The notes under the pieces were generated by a model, which had not been told where the DNA came from, searched no databases, and was given only the letters and a program-made list of their open reading frames with translations. A stretch of DNA of 64,000 nt from Colwellia sp. GTDB lineage: Bacteria; Pseudomonadota; Gammaproteobacteria; Enterobacterales; Alteromonadaceae. Within the stretch, counting starts at the first letter, position 1; each line of letters starts with the position of its first letter. The stretch spans positions 332,026-396,025 of the forward strand of contig JABSOW010000002.1 in the NCBI GenBank assembly GCA_013215465.1, written 5' to 3'. This document shows positions 17,413-27,070 of the stretch, in pieces. A program made the translations under genes and the position numbers.

Positions 17413-17811
17413 CTAAAAACTGACCTGATTTTGATTCTCTAGTGGGATAGAGTCCCAACCAGCTTTAATCGGCAGAAGTATTTGAATTATTTCTTCTAGC
17501 TTTTCAATATTATTATCGGTACTCGCGATTAGTAATTGCTCTGAACAAAAGGTATAAAGAGATGCTAAGTTATTCGAAATATCCCCCCCCTTTTCAAAAT
17601 CTAACGACCCTTCTAAAACACTAATAATAGCAATAGCATTAGATAGTTCAGTACCTTTTTTATCAAAATTATTTTGCGAAATAGCGCCTTTAGCAGTAGC
17701 TATATTTCCTAATAACTTTTGAAATAACAGAGCGACTAATTGATAGGGTGAAGCCTGTTCAGCAGAGCCCCTATTTGTTTGTTGATACTTTTTAAGTGAT
17801 GCATGTGTCAT
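17413..17811 (-). CDS. fliS: Flagellin-specific export chaperone FliS
   Basis: 132 residues. FliS binds the flagellin C-terminus and stops it polymerising before export. Typical features: N-terminal 'SLKKYQQTNRGSAEQASPYQ' with the conserved Tyr, then 'LVALLFQKLLGNIATAKGAI' and 'LDFEKGGDISNNLASLYTF', matching helices of the four-helix bundle. The ATG at 17811 has GAGG five bases upstream; an in-frame GTG two codons earlier overlaps that site. It is transcribed against fliD and flrA, unlike the codirectional arrangement in Vibrio. Confidence 0.95.
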   Translation of the reverse strand: MTHASLKKYQQTNRGSAEQASPYQLVALLFQKLLGNIATAKGAISQNNFDKKGTELSNAIAIISVLEGSLDFEKGGDISNNLASLYTFCSEQLLIASTDNNIEKLEEIIQILLPIKAGWDSIPLENQNQVSF

Positions 17812-17883
17812 AGACACCTCCTCGTTAGCTATAGCATTAGTATAGAAAACTTGTAGAATTGAAGTAATAAACTTAGGAATTAA

Positions 17884-18168
17884 CTAAGTTAAAGGTTGGT
17901 TATTTACGGTTACCGCCAATCCCTCCTTTTGTGCTTTTTTATAGGCTTGTTGTAAAATGCTATGAGTTATATTTTTTACATCGCTAATAATGCCATTACT
18001 TAATATTTCAATATTATCCCAACCACGCGTCATCAAATACTCTTCTATTTGTGTTAGTTGTTGTTCAAAAGGCATTTCTTTTGAAAACATATTGAATTCG
18101 TGACGAGTGCCTTTGGCTAACTCACTATTATTATGCATTAGTTCGGCAGTACCATTAATAATCAACAT
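17884..18168 (-). CDS. Small protein of unknown function upstream of fliS
   Basis: 94 residues starting at an ATG with AGGAA six bases upstream. No signal peptide, membrane segment or known domain is visible. 'EEYLMTRGWDNIEIL' and 'ITHSILQQAYKKAQKEGLAV' suggest a compact alpha/beta protein. It leads the minus-strand block towards fliS, 72 bases before it, and is itself preceded by a good sigma-54 type site at 18224-18239, so it is probably expressed as a flagellar gene. Divergent from flrA. Confidence 0.65.
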   Translation of the reverse strand: MLIINGTAELMHNNSELAKGTRHEFNMFSKEMPFEQQLTQIEEYLMTRGWDNIEILSNGIISDVKNITHSILQQAYKKAQKEGLAVTVNNQPLT

Positions 18169-18223
18169 TGAATTTCCTACTATTAGTCAAAATATGGTTA
18201 TTTATATAATTACCTTTTATCTA

Positions 18224-18239
18224 AGCTAATTATATGCCA
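18224..18239 (-). promoter_or_regulatory. Sigma-54 promoter candidate for the fliS block
   Basis: Read on the minus strand the site is TGGCATATAATTAGCT: GG (18238-18237) and GC (18226-18225) separated by ten bases, close to TGGCAC-N5-TTGCW with one mismatch in the -12 box. Predicted start near 18213, 45 bases before the 94-residue gene. Confidence 0.55.
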
Positions 18240-18417
18240 ACTTTTATTGTTATTTGTGCAAGCTACACAGTAATGCTGTTTAATGAACAATTCATTACTT
18301 TAATTGGTATAAGTCAAAATACTGTCATTTTCTATTGTAAACCGTCAAGTTTTTGTTGCTAAATTATTACAAATAGCTAGAATCATCAGTATATTAGCAT
18401 TTATCAAAAACTCATTT

Positions 18418-19932
18418 ATGCCACAAAATTCAAAAGATTCTAACGTACACGGCCACAAAAAAATTGTTGTGGTTGATAATGATGCTGTTAGAGCACATCA
18501 ACTGGCAACAGTATTATCTTTTGTTGGCGAGAATTTTTTACAATGTACACAAGAACAAATAACGCCATATTTCGATAATAGTGAGCATATACTAACCGTT
18601 ATACTTACTGGAGATCTTTCTTTATCGACAGTAAGGATAGTTAAAGACAACCCTAAAGTTCCTTTTTTATTGTATGATGTTGTCGATGCTAGTGTACTTA
18701 ATAGCCATGTCAATGTCATTGGCAATATCTCTACTATGCTTAACTACGCACAGTTAACTGAGCTAATACATCATTGCCATCAGTATCATAATAAACTACC
18801 TAGAAGCGGCTCTCATTTTAGCTCCAGTATTTTATTTCGCTCATTAATAGGTACTAGTAAACTTATGAATGAAGTGCGCTTTTTAATAGAGCAAGTCGCT
18901 AAAACGCCAGCCAGTGTCCTAGTATTAGGTGAATCGGGTACGGGCAAAGAAGTAATTGCTCGAAATATTCATAATTTATCATCTCGTGCTAAAGGAATAT
19001 TTGTGCCTATTAACTGTGGCGCAATACCTGCTGAATTATTAGAAAGTGAATTATTTGGTCATGAAAAAGGTGCTTTTACGGGCGCTATTTCTACCCGTAA
19101 AGGTCGCTTTGAATTAGCGGAAGGTGGTACCTTATTTTTAGATGAAATAGGCGATATGCCACAGCCGATGCAGGTTAAATTATTACGGGTGTTGCAAGAG
19201 CGTACGTTTGAGCGTGTCGGTGGCTCTAAAAGTATTAAAGCGGATGTACGTATTATTGCCGCTACGCACCAAAATCTTGAAGAGATGATTAAAGAGGGCA
19301 CCTTTCGTGAAGATCTTTATTATCGCTTAAATGTCTTTCCTATTGAAACGCCAGCTTTGCGAGAACGCAAAGAAGACATACCGCTATTACTAAAAGAGTT
19401 ATTAACTCGTTTTGAGCATGAACAAGAAAAAACGATACGTTTTACTGAAAAAGCAATTGAATCATTAATGGAGCATTTGTGGCCAGGGAATGTTCGTGAA
19501 TTGTCAAACCTTATTGAGCGCATGCTGATAATGTATGGCGATCAAATTGTTGATGTTGCTGAACTACCACCTAAGTACCAACATATTGATGTGGATGCAT
19601 ATACGCCGGAATATCCTGAAGAGCTACAAGAACAAGATGCTATTAATGCGTTATTTTCAGATTTTGATTATGACGATGAAGATGATACGGTTGCAGACGA
19701 AATTATTGATGTAACTCAACAGGACTCTGCGACTGATATTTTACCTAGTGACGGCTTAAATTTAAAAGAGCATTTGGCGGAACTAGAAATATCTCTTATT
19801 ACTCAATCGTTAGCTAAACATGATTATGTTGTCGCTAGAGCGGCTGAAACCTTGGGTATGAGACGAACCACCCTCGTTGAAAAAATGCGTAAATATCATT
19901 TACAAAAACCAGTAGAGACGTGTGTTTTGTAA
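18418..19932 (+). CDS. flrA: Sigma-54-dependent flagellar master regulator FlrA (FleQ type)
   Basis: 504 residues in three parts: an N-terminal FleQ domain (~1-135), a receiver-like fold lacking the clear phospho-acceptor region of FlrC; an AAA+ activator domain with Walker A 'GESGTGKE' (171-178), sigma-54 loop 'GAFTGA' (218-223) and 'LDEIGDMP'; and a C-terminal Fis-type helix-turn-helix ('[20 protein letters not shown]'). An acidic linker precedes the HTH. FlrA/FleQ tops the polar flagellar cascade, turning on flrBC and the early fli/flh genes with RpoN, and in FleQ c-di-GMP inhibits it. It stands alone ahead of flrBC and divergent from the fliS block. Confidence 0.96.
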   Translation: MPQNSKDSNVHGHKKIVVVDNDAVRAHQLATVLSFVGENFLQCTQEQITPYFDNSEHILTVILTGDLSLSTVRIVKDNPKVPFLLYDVVDASVLNSHVNVIGNISTMLNYAQLTELIHHCHQYHNKLPRSGSHFSSSILFRSLIGTSKLMNEVRFLIEQVAKTPASVLVLGESGTGKEVIARNIHNLSSRAKGIFVPINCGAIPAELLESELFGHEKGAFTGAISTRKGRFELAEGGTLFLDEIGDMPQPMQVKLLRVLQERTFERVGGSKSIKADVRIIAATHQNLEEMIKEGTFREDLYYRLNVFPIETPALRERKEDIPLLLKELLTRFEHEQEKTIRFTEKAIESLMEHLWPGNVRELSNLIERMLIMYGDQIVDVAELPPKYQHIDVDAYTPEYPEELQEQDAINALFSDFDYDDEDDTVADEIIDVTQQDSATDILPSDGLNLKEHLAELEISLITQSLAKHDYVVARAAETLGMRRTTLVEKMRKYHLQKPVETCVL

Positions 19933-20017
19933 ATAAAAAATAAGAACAGCCAATAGTTTGACAACATTTTTATCCTTTACATTAAACTAACTTATTGAAA
20001 ATAAAACAAAAAAACTA

Positions 20018-20033
20018 TGGCATGTAAAATGCT
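20018..20033 (+). promoter_or_regulatory. Sigma-54 promoter for flrBC
   Basis: TGGCATGTAAAATGCT has GG at 20019-20020 and GC at 20031-20032 with the required ten-base spacing and a TGGCAT -24 box. It lies about 40 bases before flrB, matching FlrA/RpoN control of flrBC in Vibrio. Confidence 0.75.
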
Positions 20034-20072
20034 TAACCAAGGTGAGATACATTTTATTTGGACTTTGGTTTT

Positions 20073-21365
20073 ATGGCACTAGCACAGCATTTTATTGCTA
20101 ATAATGGTTTTAACCCAGTTAATATTCCTTTACAGACTAGCCCGTTAATCGGGGAAGCCGCGTTTCTACAAACAGAAGCTTTTCCTGGTGAGTTAGCTTC
20201 TTTACGTGCTCAATTATCCCAAATAAAAACGCCAAAAGACAAAGCTGCCCAGTTAGAGCGAAAGCAAGAAAAAGTAAGTCAACCCTCACCGGAGCATTTA
20301 GCCGATACTACTTTAAAACAAATACAAATGGCCGATAAACTTATTGAAATGATGCCAACAGGCTTGGTGATGCTTGATGGAAATGGGGTTGTCATTAAAA
20401 TTAATAAAGTGGCTAGAAGTTTACTTGAAGAGCCAATATTAGGTCAGCTTTGGTTTACTGTTATTGCCCGTTCATTTAAGCCAAGAGCCGATGATTGGCA
20501 TGAAGTTTCATTGAAAGATGGCCGTAGGGTTAAGTTAGAAATTGCCAGTTTGGGAGAGCAACCTGGACAATTAATTATGATCACCGATTTAACTGAAACA
20601 CGGTTATTACAAGATAAAGTCGGGCAAATGCAACGACTTTCATCTTTAGGTCGTATGGTCTCAACGTTAGCTCATCAAATTCGCACTCCGCTTTCGGCTG
20701 CTATGTTATATAGCGCTAACTTATCGAATCGAAAGTTATCAGAGTCTGCTCGCGGGTCATTTCAAGAAAAGCTGAGTTCACGTTTACGAGATTTAGAGCA
20801 ACAAGTAAATGATATGCTGTTGTTTTCTAAAAGTGGTAATGAACAAGTTGTTTCATCATTGCCAGTTAATGAGTTAATTAATGATGCTATTCAAACAATG
20901 GATGCGTTAATAATTAAAGAAAATGCCCAAGTAAACGTACATCTGACTACTGCAAAACATCACATTTTAGGCAATAAAAATGCGTTAACTGGGGCGATAC
21001 AAAATTTAGTGCACAATGCTCTACAAGCGACAGCGGCTGCAAATGTAGAGCAAGCCGTCATTAATATCCAAGTGTACAGCAATAAAAATTCAGTCTATAT
21101 CAGTGTTAAAGATAATGGCCCAGGTATCAATAGTGTTGATATTAAAAAAATATTCGAACCTTTTTACACTGCAAGCAGTAAAGGTACAGGGTTAGGCTTG
21201 GCTGTAGTAAAGTCAGTTGTTGAAGCACATCAAGGGGAAGTTAATTATTTAAGCCAAACAGGAGAGGGGGCACACTTTTGCATGAAATTACCTTTGCTAG
21301 GGCAAGTAGAGACTTCACCAATTTATAAAATAAGCATTGAGGAGAAGCATAATGAAGCTTCATAA
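20073..21365 (+). CDS. flrB: Flagellar sensor histidine kinase FlrB (FleS)
   Basis: About 430 residues. A PAS-like segment lies near residues 85-180 ('LIEMMPTGLVMLDGNG', 'LIMITDLTETRLL'), then the HisKA dimerisation helix with phospho-acceptor His201 in 'LAHQIRTPLSA', and the HATPase_c domain with N box 'NLVHNALQA', G1 'VKDNGPGI' and G2 'GTGLGLAVV'. No membrane helices, as for cytoplasmic FlrB/FleS. It phosphorylates FlrC to trigger mid-class flagellar genes. ATG 20073 is used; a TTG at 20058 in the same frame, with GGTGAG upstream, is an alternative. The 3' end overlaps flrC by 14 bases. Confidence 0.95.
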   Translation: MALAQHFIANNGFNPVNIPLQTSPLIGEAAFLQTEAFPGELASLRAQLSQIKTPKDKAAQLERKQEKVSQPSPEHLADTTLKQIQMADKLIEMMPTGLVMLDGNGVVIKINKVARSLLEEPILGQLWFTVIARSFKPRADDWHEVSLKDGRRVKLEIASLGEQPGQLIMITDLTETRLLQDKVGQMQRLSSLGRMVSTLAHQIRTPLSAAMLYSANLSNRKLSESARGSFQEKLSSRLRDLEQQVNDMLLFSKSGNEQVVSSLPVNELINDAIQTMDALIIKENAQVNVHLTTAKHHILGNKNALTGAIQNLVHNALQATAAANVEQAVINIQVYSNKNSVYISVKDNGPGINSVDIKKIFEPFYTASSKGTGLGLAVVKSVVEAHQGEVNYLSQTGEGAHFCMKLPLLGQVETSPIYKISIEEKHNEAS

Positions 21366-22692
21366 AATACTCGTTGTTGAAGATGATGCGGGTTTGCGCG
21401 AGGCATTAATTGATACTATTACCTTGGCAAACTATCAATGTATTGAAGCCGACTCAGCAGAGGCAGCTTTGTTATTATTAAAAAACCATGCTGTTGATTT
21501 GGTGGTCAGTGATGTGCAAATGGGCGGTATGTCAGGTTTGTCTTTATTAAAAAACATTAAAAATCAGCAGTCAACTCTACCGGTATTATTAATGACTGCT
21601 TATGGAACCATTGATGATGCTGTTCAGGCGATGAAAGACGGCGCTTGTAACTATATAACTAAGCCGTTTGCCCCTGAAGTGTTGTTGAATATGATTAGTC
21701 AATATATTCCAGCCATACAAGTGAATAAAAACACGCCAATTGTTGCGGATAAGCACAGTATTGAATTACTTAATTTAGCACGTAAAGTTGCCTCCACAGA
21801 TGCGTCAGTGATGGTGCTTGGGCCAAGCGGCTCAGGCAAAGAGGTATTGGCGCAATATGTTCATCATCATTCTCCTCGAGCTAAGCAACCATTTGTTGCC
21901 ATTAACTGTGCGGCTATTCCAGAAAACATGTTAGAAGCAACATTATTTGGCTATGAGAAAGGTGCATTTACCGGCGCAATTCAAGCTTGTCCTGGGAAAT
22001 TTGAACAAGCTCAAGGGGGCACAATATTACTTGATGAAATAACCGAAATGGATTTAAGCCTACAAGCGAAAATTTTGCGGGTTTTACAAGAGCGAGAAGT
22101 AGAGCGCTTAGGTGGTCGGAAAACAATTCATTTAGATGTGCGTGTTATTGCAACTAGCAACCGTAATCTTCAAGAAGCGGTGAGTAAAGGTGACTTCAGA
22201 GAAGATTTATATTATCGCTTAAATGTTTTCCCACTGACTTGGTTACCTTTAGCAGAAAGAGTTGATGATATATTACCGTTAGCGAAACATTTAGTTGCCT
22301 GTTATTGTCAAAAAAGTGGCGAGAAAATAGTTGAATTTAGCCCCGCAGCACGCAGTAAATTGAATGCTTATAGTTGGCCTGGTAATGTGCGTGAGCTTGA
22401 TAATGTTATTCAACGAGCGCTTATTTTACATAGTAATGAAATTATTGATGCCAGTGATTTGATGATTGAAAATTTTGAGACGGCCAGTGTCAATGAAGTT
22501 GAACAACAAGTGGCAACAGACGATAAGCTAGGTAGTGAATTAAAGATACAAGAGCATCAAATAATATTAGACACTTTGCAGGCATGTCACGGCAGCCGAA
22601 AAGAGGTTGCTGAACGCTTAGGTATTAGTCCGCGTACATTGCGCTATAAAATTGCCAGAATGCGTGACTGCGGTATTCAAATACCCGCTTAA
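21352..22692 (+). CDS. flrC: Sigma-54-dependent response regulator FlrC (FleR)
   Basis: 446 residues from ATG 21352, which has GAGGAG seven bases upstream inside flrB. Receiver domain with acidic pair 'VVEDDAG' and phospho-acceptor Asp54 in 'VVSDVQMGG', Thr in 'LLMTAYG' and Lys in 'YITKPF'; AAA+ domain with 'GPSGSGKE', 'GAFTGA' and 'LLDEITEM'; Fis-type HTH at the end ('VAERLGISPRTLRYKIARM'). Phosphorylated FlrC with RpoN activates the basal-body, hook and flagellin genes in Vibrio. Unlike the typical GESGTGKE, its Walker A is GPSGSGKE, as also seen in other FleR/FlrC proteins. Confidence 0.96.
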   Translation: MKLHKILVVEDDAGLREALIDTITLANYQCIEADSAEAALLLLKNHAVDLVVSDVQMGGMSGLSLLKNIKNQQSTLPVLLMTAYGTIDDAVQAMKDGACNYITKPFAPEVLLNMISQYIPAIQVNKNTPIVADKHSIELLNLARKVASTDASVMVLGPSGSGKEVLAQYVHHHSPRAKQPFVAINCAAIPENMLEATLFGYEKGAFTGAIQACPGKFEQAQGGTILLDEITEMDLSLQAKILRVLQEREVERLGGRKTIHLDVRVIATSNRNLQEAVSKGDFREDLYYRLNVFPLTWLPLAERVDDILPLAKHLVACYCQKSGEKIVEFSPAARSKLNAYSWPGNVRELDNVIQRALILHSNEIIDASDLMIENFETASVNEVEQQVATDDKLGSELKIQEHQIILDTLQACHGSRKEVAERLGISPRTLRYKIARMRDCGIQIPA

Positions 22693-22699
22693 AAACTAA

Positions 22700-22830
22700 A
22701 GTTACCAGTTAATAGTTTCGAGTTGCGAACTCCGCGACTCGACCTTGTAACTGATTCTTTGTAACTTGAAACATCACTTCTTCATAACTGTTTTTTTCGT
22801 CACTCGAAACTTTTGTTACTCGTCACTTAC
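22700..22830. repeat. Degenerate GAGT/ACTCG-rich intergenic repeat before fliE
   Basis: The spacer after flrC is full of variants of CGAGT, GTAAC and ACTCG. CGAGTTGCG (22719-22727) faces CGCGACTCG (22733-22741) in a short hairpin, and 'GTAACTTGAAAC' is mirrored by 'CTCGAAAC' and 'GTTACTCGTCACT' further on. It resembles the spacers before flhA and flhF and appears to be a decayed member of the same family. Confidence 0.5.
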
Positions 22831-22838
22831 TCTTGTGT

Positions 22839-22854
22839 TGGCACCATGCTTGCA
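22839..22854 (+). promoter_or_regulatory. Sigma-54 promoter for the fliE operon
   Basis: TGGCACCATGCTTGCA matches the full TGGCAC-N5-TTGCW consensus; GG at 22840-22841 and GC at 22852-22853 are ten bases apart. It lies 65 bases before fliE. This is the best sigma-54 site in the window. Confidence 0.88.
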
Positions 22855-22919
22855 ACATCACTTGTTATAGATAGTTATTATTGCTTTGTTAGCAAAAAAT
22901 TGACACAAGTGAGTTTATC

Positions 22920-23282
22920 ATGGATATCAAAACTAATTCTTTATTTGCACAAATGCAAAGCATGTCACTGCAAGCTGCGGGTAATAAATTGCCGGCTGTT
23001 GGTGGGGATATACCGGGTATGTCAGGTACCAACGCCATAGGAAAAGTGAATAACTCAAGTAATGACTTTGGTAATTTACTGACGGATGCGTTAAAAACGG
23101 TTAATGAGTTAGCACAAGATAGCGGCGCTAAAAAAATGGCCTTTGAAATGGGTGATCGTAGCGTTACTTTGGCAGAAGTCATGATTGCTTCAAGTAAATC
23201 TGGTATTGCCTTAGACGCCAGCATACAGGTTCGTAATAAGTTTGTAGAAGCATACAAAGAAATAATGAGCATGCCAGTCTAA
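22920..23282 (+). CDS. fliE: Flagellar hook-basal body protein FliE
   Basis: 120 residues, normal for FliE, the adaptor between the MS ring and the rod. The C-terminal half carries the FliE pattern: 'FGNLLTDALKTVNELAQDSG', 'VTLAEVMIASSKSGIALDAS' and 'IQVRNKFVEAYKEIMSMPV'. The N-terminal third is Met/Gly/Pro-rich and poorly ordered. First gene of the long fliE-flhB run, behind the strong sigma-54 site. Confidence 0.96.
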   Translation: MDIKTNSLFAQMQSMSLQAAGNKLPAVGGDIPGMSGTNAIGKVNNSSNDFGNLLTDALKTVNELAQDSGAKKMAFEMGDRSVTLAEVMIASSKSGIALDASIQVRNKFVEAYKEIMSMPV

Positions 23283-23439
23283 TTTAAGCGGATTAAATCA
23301 GTTCTAACATCGTTGCTTTCAATCGTAATAGGCTAGCTACTCCTTATTCAAGCGCCTTGTTATAAATGATTTGTTCTTATCTAAACATTAGTCGATAATC
23401 AATAAATTCAGAAATAATTAAGTACAGCGGAGAAGTTAA

Positions 23440-25188
23440 GTGGCTGAGACAAATTCAATGGTGGCAACTGATAGCGGTGAAATGATTGCCAATGATTCTG
23501 GCGATAATAGCCCCATCGAAGAGCAAAAATCAGGTTTTTCAGCAAAGTTAGGTAATGTTGATATATTACGTCAAATAACCTTAGTGGTTGCTTTATCAAT
23601 TTGTTTAGCCATTGCCGTGTTTGTGATAATACTAGCGAATGAGCCTGACTACCGCTTTATAGCAAAACTACCCACTGAACAGCTAATTAAAACGATGGAT
23701 TTTCTTGATGCTAACCAAGTTGAATATCGTCAAGAAAATAACACTATTTCAGTGCCATCAGGTGATTACCAAAATATTAAATTGCTGCTAGCCCGTGAAG
23801 GTTTAACGAACGAGCCTAGCCAAGGCAATGATATTCTTATGAAAGACATGGGCTTTGGTGTAAGTCAGCGGATGGAAAGAGAGCGACTAAAATATGGTCG
23901 AGAATTACAACTAGCCAATACTATAGAACAATTACAAAGTATTTCCCGTGCGAGAGTTTTACTTGCCATCCCTAAAGAAAATATTTTTGCTCGTCGTGAA
24001 AAAAATCCTTCGGCGACTGTGGTTTTAACTATGCAACGTGGTCGATTATTATCGGCTGAGGAAGTGGATGCCGTCGTTGATATCATTGCTTCAGCTGTGC
24101 AGGGATTAAGCCCGAACCGTGTAACAGTAACAGATCAAAATGGTCGACTACTTAACTCGGGTAGTCAAAATTCTATTTCGTCACGCGCACGTAATGAATT
24201 TGACCTTGAGCAAAAGCGTGAACAAGAATATATGAACAAAATCGATACTATTCTTATTCCTGTGGTTGGTTTAGGCAATTACACCGCACAAGTTGATGTC
24301 GCCATGGATTTTACTCACACCGAGGAAACCGCCCGTCGTTATAATGCAGACTTGCCAGCGTTGCGTAGTGAAATGAAAGTAGAAGACAATTCTATTGGTG
24401 GTATGTTAGGTGGTATTCCTGGCGCTTTGTCTAATCAACCGCCGCTAGAATCAAGTATTCCTGAAGATGCTACAGCGATGAAAAAACGGGCTATACCCAG
24501 TCGAAAGCATACCGAATCAACTAAAAACTATGAGCTTGACGAAGCAATTAGTCACACTAAACAGCAAAGTGCTATTATTCGTCGGGTCAGTGTTTCAGTC
24601 GCGCTTGACTACGTAAATAGCCCTACACCAGCATCGGTCACTGATGGTGATGTTACAGAAGACGCCGTTGCGGTAGTCGCTAAAGAGCCAAGAAGTGTTG
24701 CCGAAATTGCGGCTATACGCAGATTATTACAAGGGAGTATTGGTTTTGATTTACAACGTGGCGATGTTTTAGAAGTCGTTACCATTCCTTTTACTCGTTC
24801 AGACTTTGGTGCGATAAAAGAAGTGCCAATATGGGAGCAACCTTGGTTTATAAAAATACTTAAGTTGGTGATGGGAGCGTTAGTGATTATCGTCTTAATT
24901 GTCGCGGTTGTTCGTCCGATGTTGAAACGTTTAATATACCCAGATAAAACACCCGAAGATTATGGTGACAAGTCTCTTGATAGCCATATTGACTTAGGTG
25001 ATGAAACCATGGATATGCTGACCTCTGAATTTGATGCTGGTAATGTTGGTTTTGCACCTGATGGCAGTTTACAATTACCCGATCTTCATCGTGATGAAGA
25101 TATACTTAAAGCGGTTCGAGCACTCGTGGCTAATGAACCAGAATTATCGTCGCAAGTAGTGAAAAGTTGGTTGAACGAAGATGAGTGA
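23440..25188 (+). CDS. fliF: Flagellar MS-ring protein FliF
   Basis: 582 residues. Two membrane segments anchor it in the inner membrane: about residues 46-66 ('VVALSICLAIAVFVIILA') and about 470-492 ('LVMGALVIIVLIVAVV'). The periplasmic ring-building motifs lie between, including 'VPSGDYQNIKLLLAREGL' and 'QRMERERLKYGRELQLANTI'. The cytoplasmic tail ends 'SSQVVKSWLNEDE', the FliG-binding segment. Start is GTG 23440 with CGGAG upstream. It overlaps fliG by eight bases, fitting the tight stoichiometry of MS ring and C ring. Confidence 0.97.
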   Translation: MAETNSMVATDSGEMIANDSGDNSPIEEQKSGFSAKLGNVDILRQITLVVALSICLAIAVFVIILANEPDYRFIAKLPTEQLIKTMDFLDANQVEYRQENNTISVPSGDYQNIKLLLAREGLTNEPSQGNDILMKDMGFGVSQRMERERLKYGRELQLANTIEQLQSISRARVLLAIPKENIFARREKNPSATVVLTMQRGRLLSAEEVDAVVDIIASAVQGLSPNRVTVTDQNGRLLNSGSQNSISSRARNEFDLEQKREQEYMNKIDTILIPVVGLGNYTAQVDVAMDFTHTEETARRYNADLPALRSEMKVEDNSIGGMLGGIPGALSNQPPLESSIPEDATAMKKRAIPSRKHTESTKNYELDEAISHTKQQSAIIRRVSVSVALDYVNSPTPASVTDGDVTEDAVAVVAKEPRSVAEIAAIRRLLQGSIGFDLQRGDVLEVVTIPFTRSDFGAIKEVPIWEQPWFIKILKLVMGALVIIVLIVAVVRPMLKRLIYPDKTPEDYGDKSLDSHIDLGDETMDMLTSEFDAGNVGFAPDGSLQLPDLHRDEDILKAVRALVANEPELSSQVVKSWLNEDE

Positions 25189-26236
25189 TGAAACAGAAGT
25201 TGGTGAATTAGCCGCAGCTCCTGCAGGCTTTGATGTTGAAAAATTAGATGGCTCAGAAAAAGCCGCTATTTTATTATTGAGCCTGTCAGAAGAAGATGCT
25301 GCACAAATATTAAAACACCTTGAGCCAAAGCAAGTGCAACAAGTTGGTATGGTAATGGCGGCAATGGAAGACTTTACTCAAGAAAAAATTACCGCGGTGC
25401 ACAAGCAATTTATTCATGACATTCAAAATTTCTCTACCATTGGTTTCCAAAGTGAAGAGTTTGTACGTAAAGCCTTAACCGCAGCTTTAGGTGAAGATAA
25501 AGCAGGTAACTTAATTGATCAAATTGTTATGGGTGGTAGTGCTAAAGGCTTAGATTCATTGAAATGGATGGACTCTAAGCAAGTAGCAAATATCATTCGT
25601 AACGAACATCCACAAATTCAAACCATTGTATTATCGTATTTAGATGCTGAGCAATCTGCGGAAATTATGGGGCAATTCCCTGAAAAAGTACGTTTAGATT
25701 TAATGATGCGTATTGCTAACTTAGAAGAAGTGCAACCGGCGGCATTACAAGAGCTAAATGAGATCATGGAGAAACAGTTTGCCGGACAAGCAGGTGCACA
25801 AGCGGCGAAAATGGGTGGCTTGAAAGCTGCAGCCGATATAATGAACTACTTAGACACTAACGTTGAAGGCATGTTAATGGATGCTATCCGTGAAAGTGAT
25901 GAAGAAATGAGTCAACAAATTCAAGACCTAATGTTTGTCTTTGAAAACTTAGTTGATGTTGATGACAGAGGCATGCAAGCAATACTGCGAGAAGTACAAC
26001 AAGATGCCTTAATGAAAGCGATTAAAGGAACAGACGAAGCACTGAAAGAAAAAATTCTCGGCAATATGTCTAAACGTGCCGCCGAAATGTTGGCAGATGA
26101 TCTTGAAGCCATGGGACCTGTACGAATTAGTGAAGTTGAAGCAGCACAAAAAGAAATTCTTTCTGTTGCTCGCCGGTTATCTGACGCTGGCGAAATTATG
26201 CTTGGCGGCGGCGGTGGCGGTGATGAGTTCTTATAA
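25181..26236 (+). CDS. fliG: Flagellar motor switch protein FliG
   Basis: 351 residues in the FliG N, middle and C domains. Middle domain 'EHPQIQTIVLSYLDAEQSAE' carries the EHPQ motif that binds FliM. The C-terminal torque helix is seen in 'FVFENLVDVDDRGMQAILRE' with charged residues that face MotC-type stators. The C-terminus ends in six glycines before DEFL, an unusual flexible tail encoded by a GGC/GGT run at 26203-26221. Overlaps fliF by eight bases. Confidence 0.97.
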   Translation: MSDETEVGELAAAPAGFDVEKLDGSEKAAILLLSLSEEDAAQILKHLEPKQVQQVGMVMAAMEDFTQEKITAVHKQFIHDIQNFSTIGFQSEEFVRKALTAALGEDKAGNLIDQIVMGGSAKGLDSLKWMDSKQVANIIRNEHPQIQTIVLSYLDAEQSAEIMGQFPEKVRLDLMMRIANLEEVQPAALQELNEIMEKQFAGQAGAQAAKMGGLKAAADIMNYLDTNVEGMLMDAIRESDEEMSQQIQDLMFVFENLVDVDDRGMQAILREVQQDALMKAIKGTDEALKEKILGNMSKRAAEMLADDLEAMGPVRISEVEAAQKEILSVARRLSDAGEIMLGGGGGGDEFL

Positions 26237-26283
26237 TGTTTTTTAAGGTCGGATTGTAATCTGACAAAATAAGGTTTTAGCAA

Positions 26284-27069
26284 ATGAGTAAAACGCCAGT
26301 ACGCATTATTAAAGCGGACCAACAAGATGAGCTAGATGTTTGGTCGCTACCTAATGTGCAAGCCAAAGAAACCACAGAGCAAATGAGCTATACCAATGCT
26401 TTAGGTAAAAAATCAAACTGGCGGTATGAGTCGCCAGAAGAGGAAATTATAGCGCCAGAGCCTTTAACCGCAGAAGAAATTGAAGCGATCAGACAAGCAG
26501 CTCATGAAGAAGGTTTCAATCAGGGTAAAGAAGAAGGTTTTACTCAAGGTTATGAAGAAGGCAAGACTCAAGGGATAACTGAAGGTACAGCTCAAGGTTT
26601 AGAAGAAGGCGAAGCGCAGGGGTTAGCACAAGGAAAAGATGCCATTGATAGCTTAAGTGAAAGATGGCAACACTTAATAGAACAGCTTGATAAACCACTG
26701 GCTAGCGTCGAAAAAAACATTGAAGAACAGCTGTTAAATTTAGTCGTTCAACTGACCGAAGCCGTCGTTCTACAAGAAGCAAAAACCAACCCTGATATTT
26801 TAATAGCAGCCATTGCCACCGGCATTAAAGCGCTGCCAAGTAATGAAACAAACACACAAATTCATCTGCACCCTGATGATATTAAACACGTTGAACAACA
26901 ATTTGGTGAACAACATATCAGGGAAAGTGGTTGGCGGCTTTTGCCGGCACCACAATTAACCCCAGGTAGCTGTCAAATAGAGAACAGTACTTCAAATATT
27001 GATTTACAGATAAAATCACGGCTAAAGCAAGTATTGGAATCTTTCTTGCAAGATGCCTTACATCAGTAA
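26284..27069 (+). CDS. fliH: Flagellar assembly protein FliH
   Basis: 261 residues. FliH regulates the FliI ATPase and delivers substrates to the export gate. The hallmark is a run of Gly-spaced repeats at about residues 78-120, such as 'EEGFNQGKEEGFTQGYEEGK', alternating QG and EG every four residues, which form the GxxxG helix stack. The C-terminal half matches the FliH/HrpE domain ('LLNLVVQLTEAVVLQEAKTN'). It sits 47 bases after fliG and is followed by a palindromic repeat. Confidence 0.95.
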   Translation: MSKTPVRIIKADQQDELDVWSLPNVQAKETTEQMSYTNALGKKSNWRYESPEEEIIAPEPLTAEEIEAIRQAAHEEGFNQGKEEGFTQGYEEGKTQGITEGTAQGLEEGEAQGLAQGKDAIDSLSERWQHLIEQLDKPLASVEKNIEEQLLNLVVQLTEAVVLQEAKTNPDILIAAIATGIKALPSNETNTQIHLHPDDIKHVEQQFGEQHIRESGWRLLPAPQLTPGSCQIENSTSNIDLQIKSRLKQVLESFLQDALHQ

Positions 27070-27070
27070 C

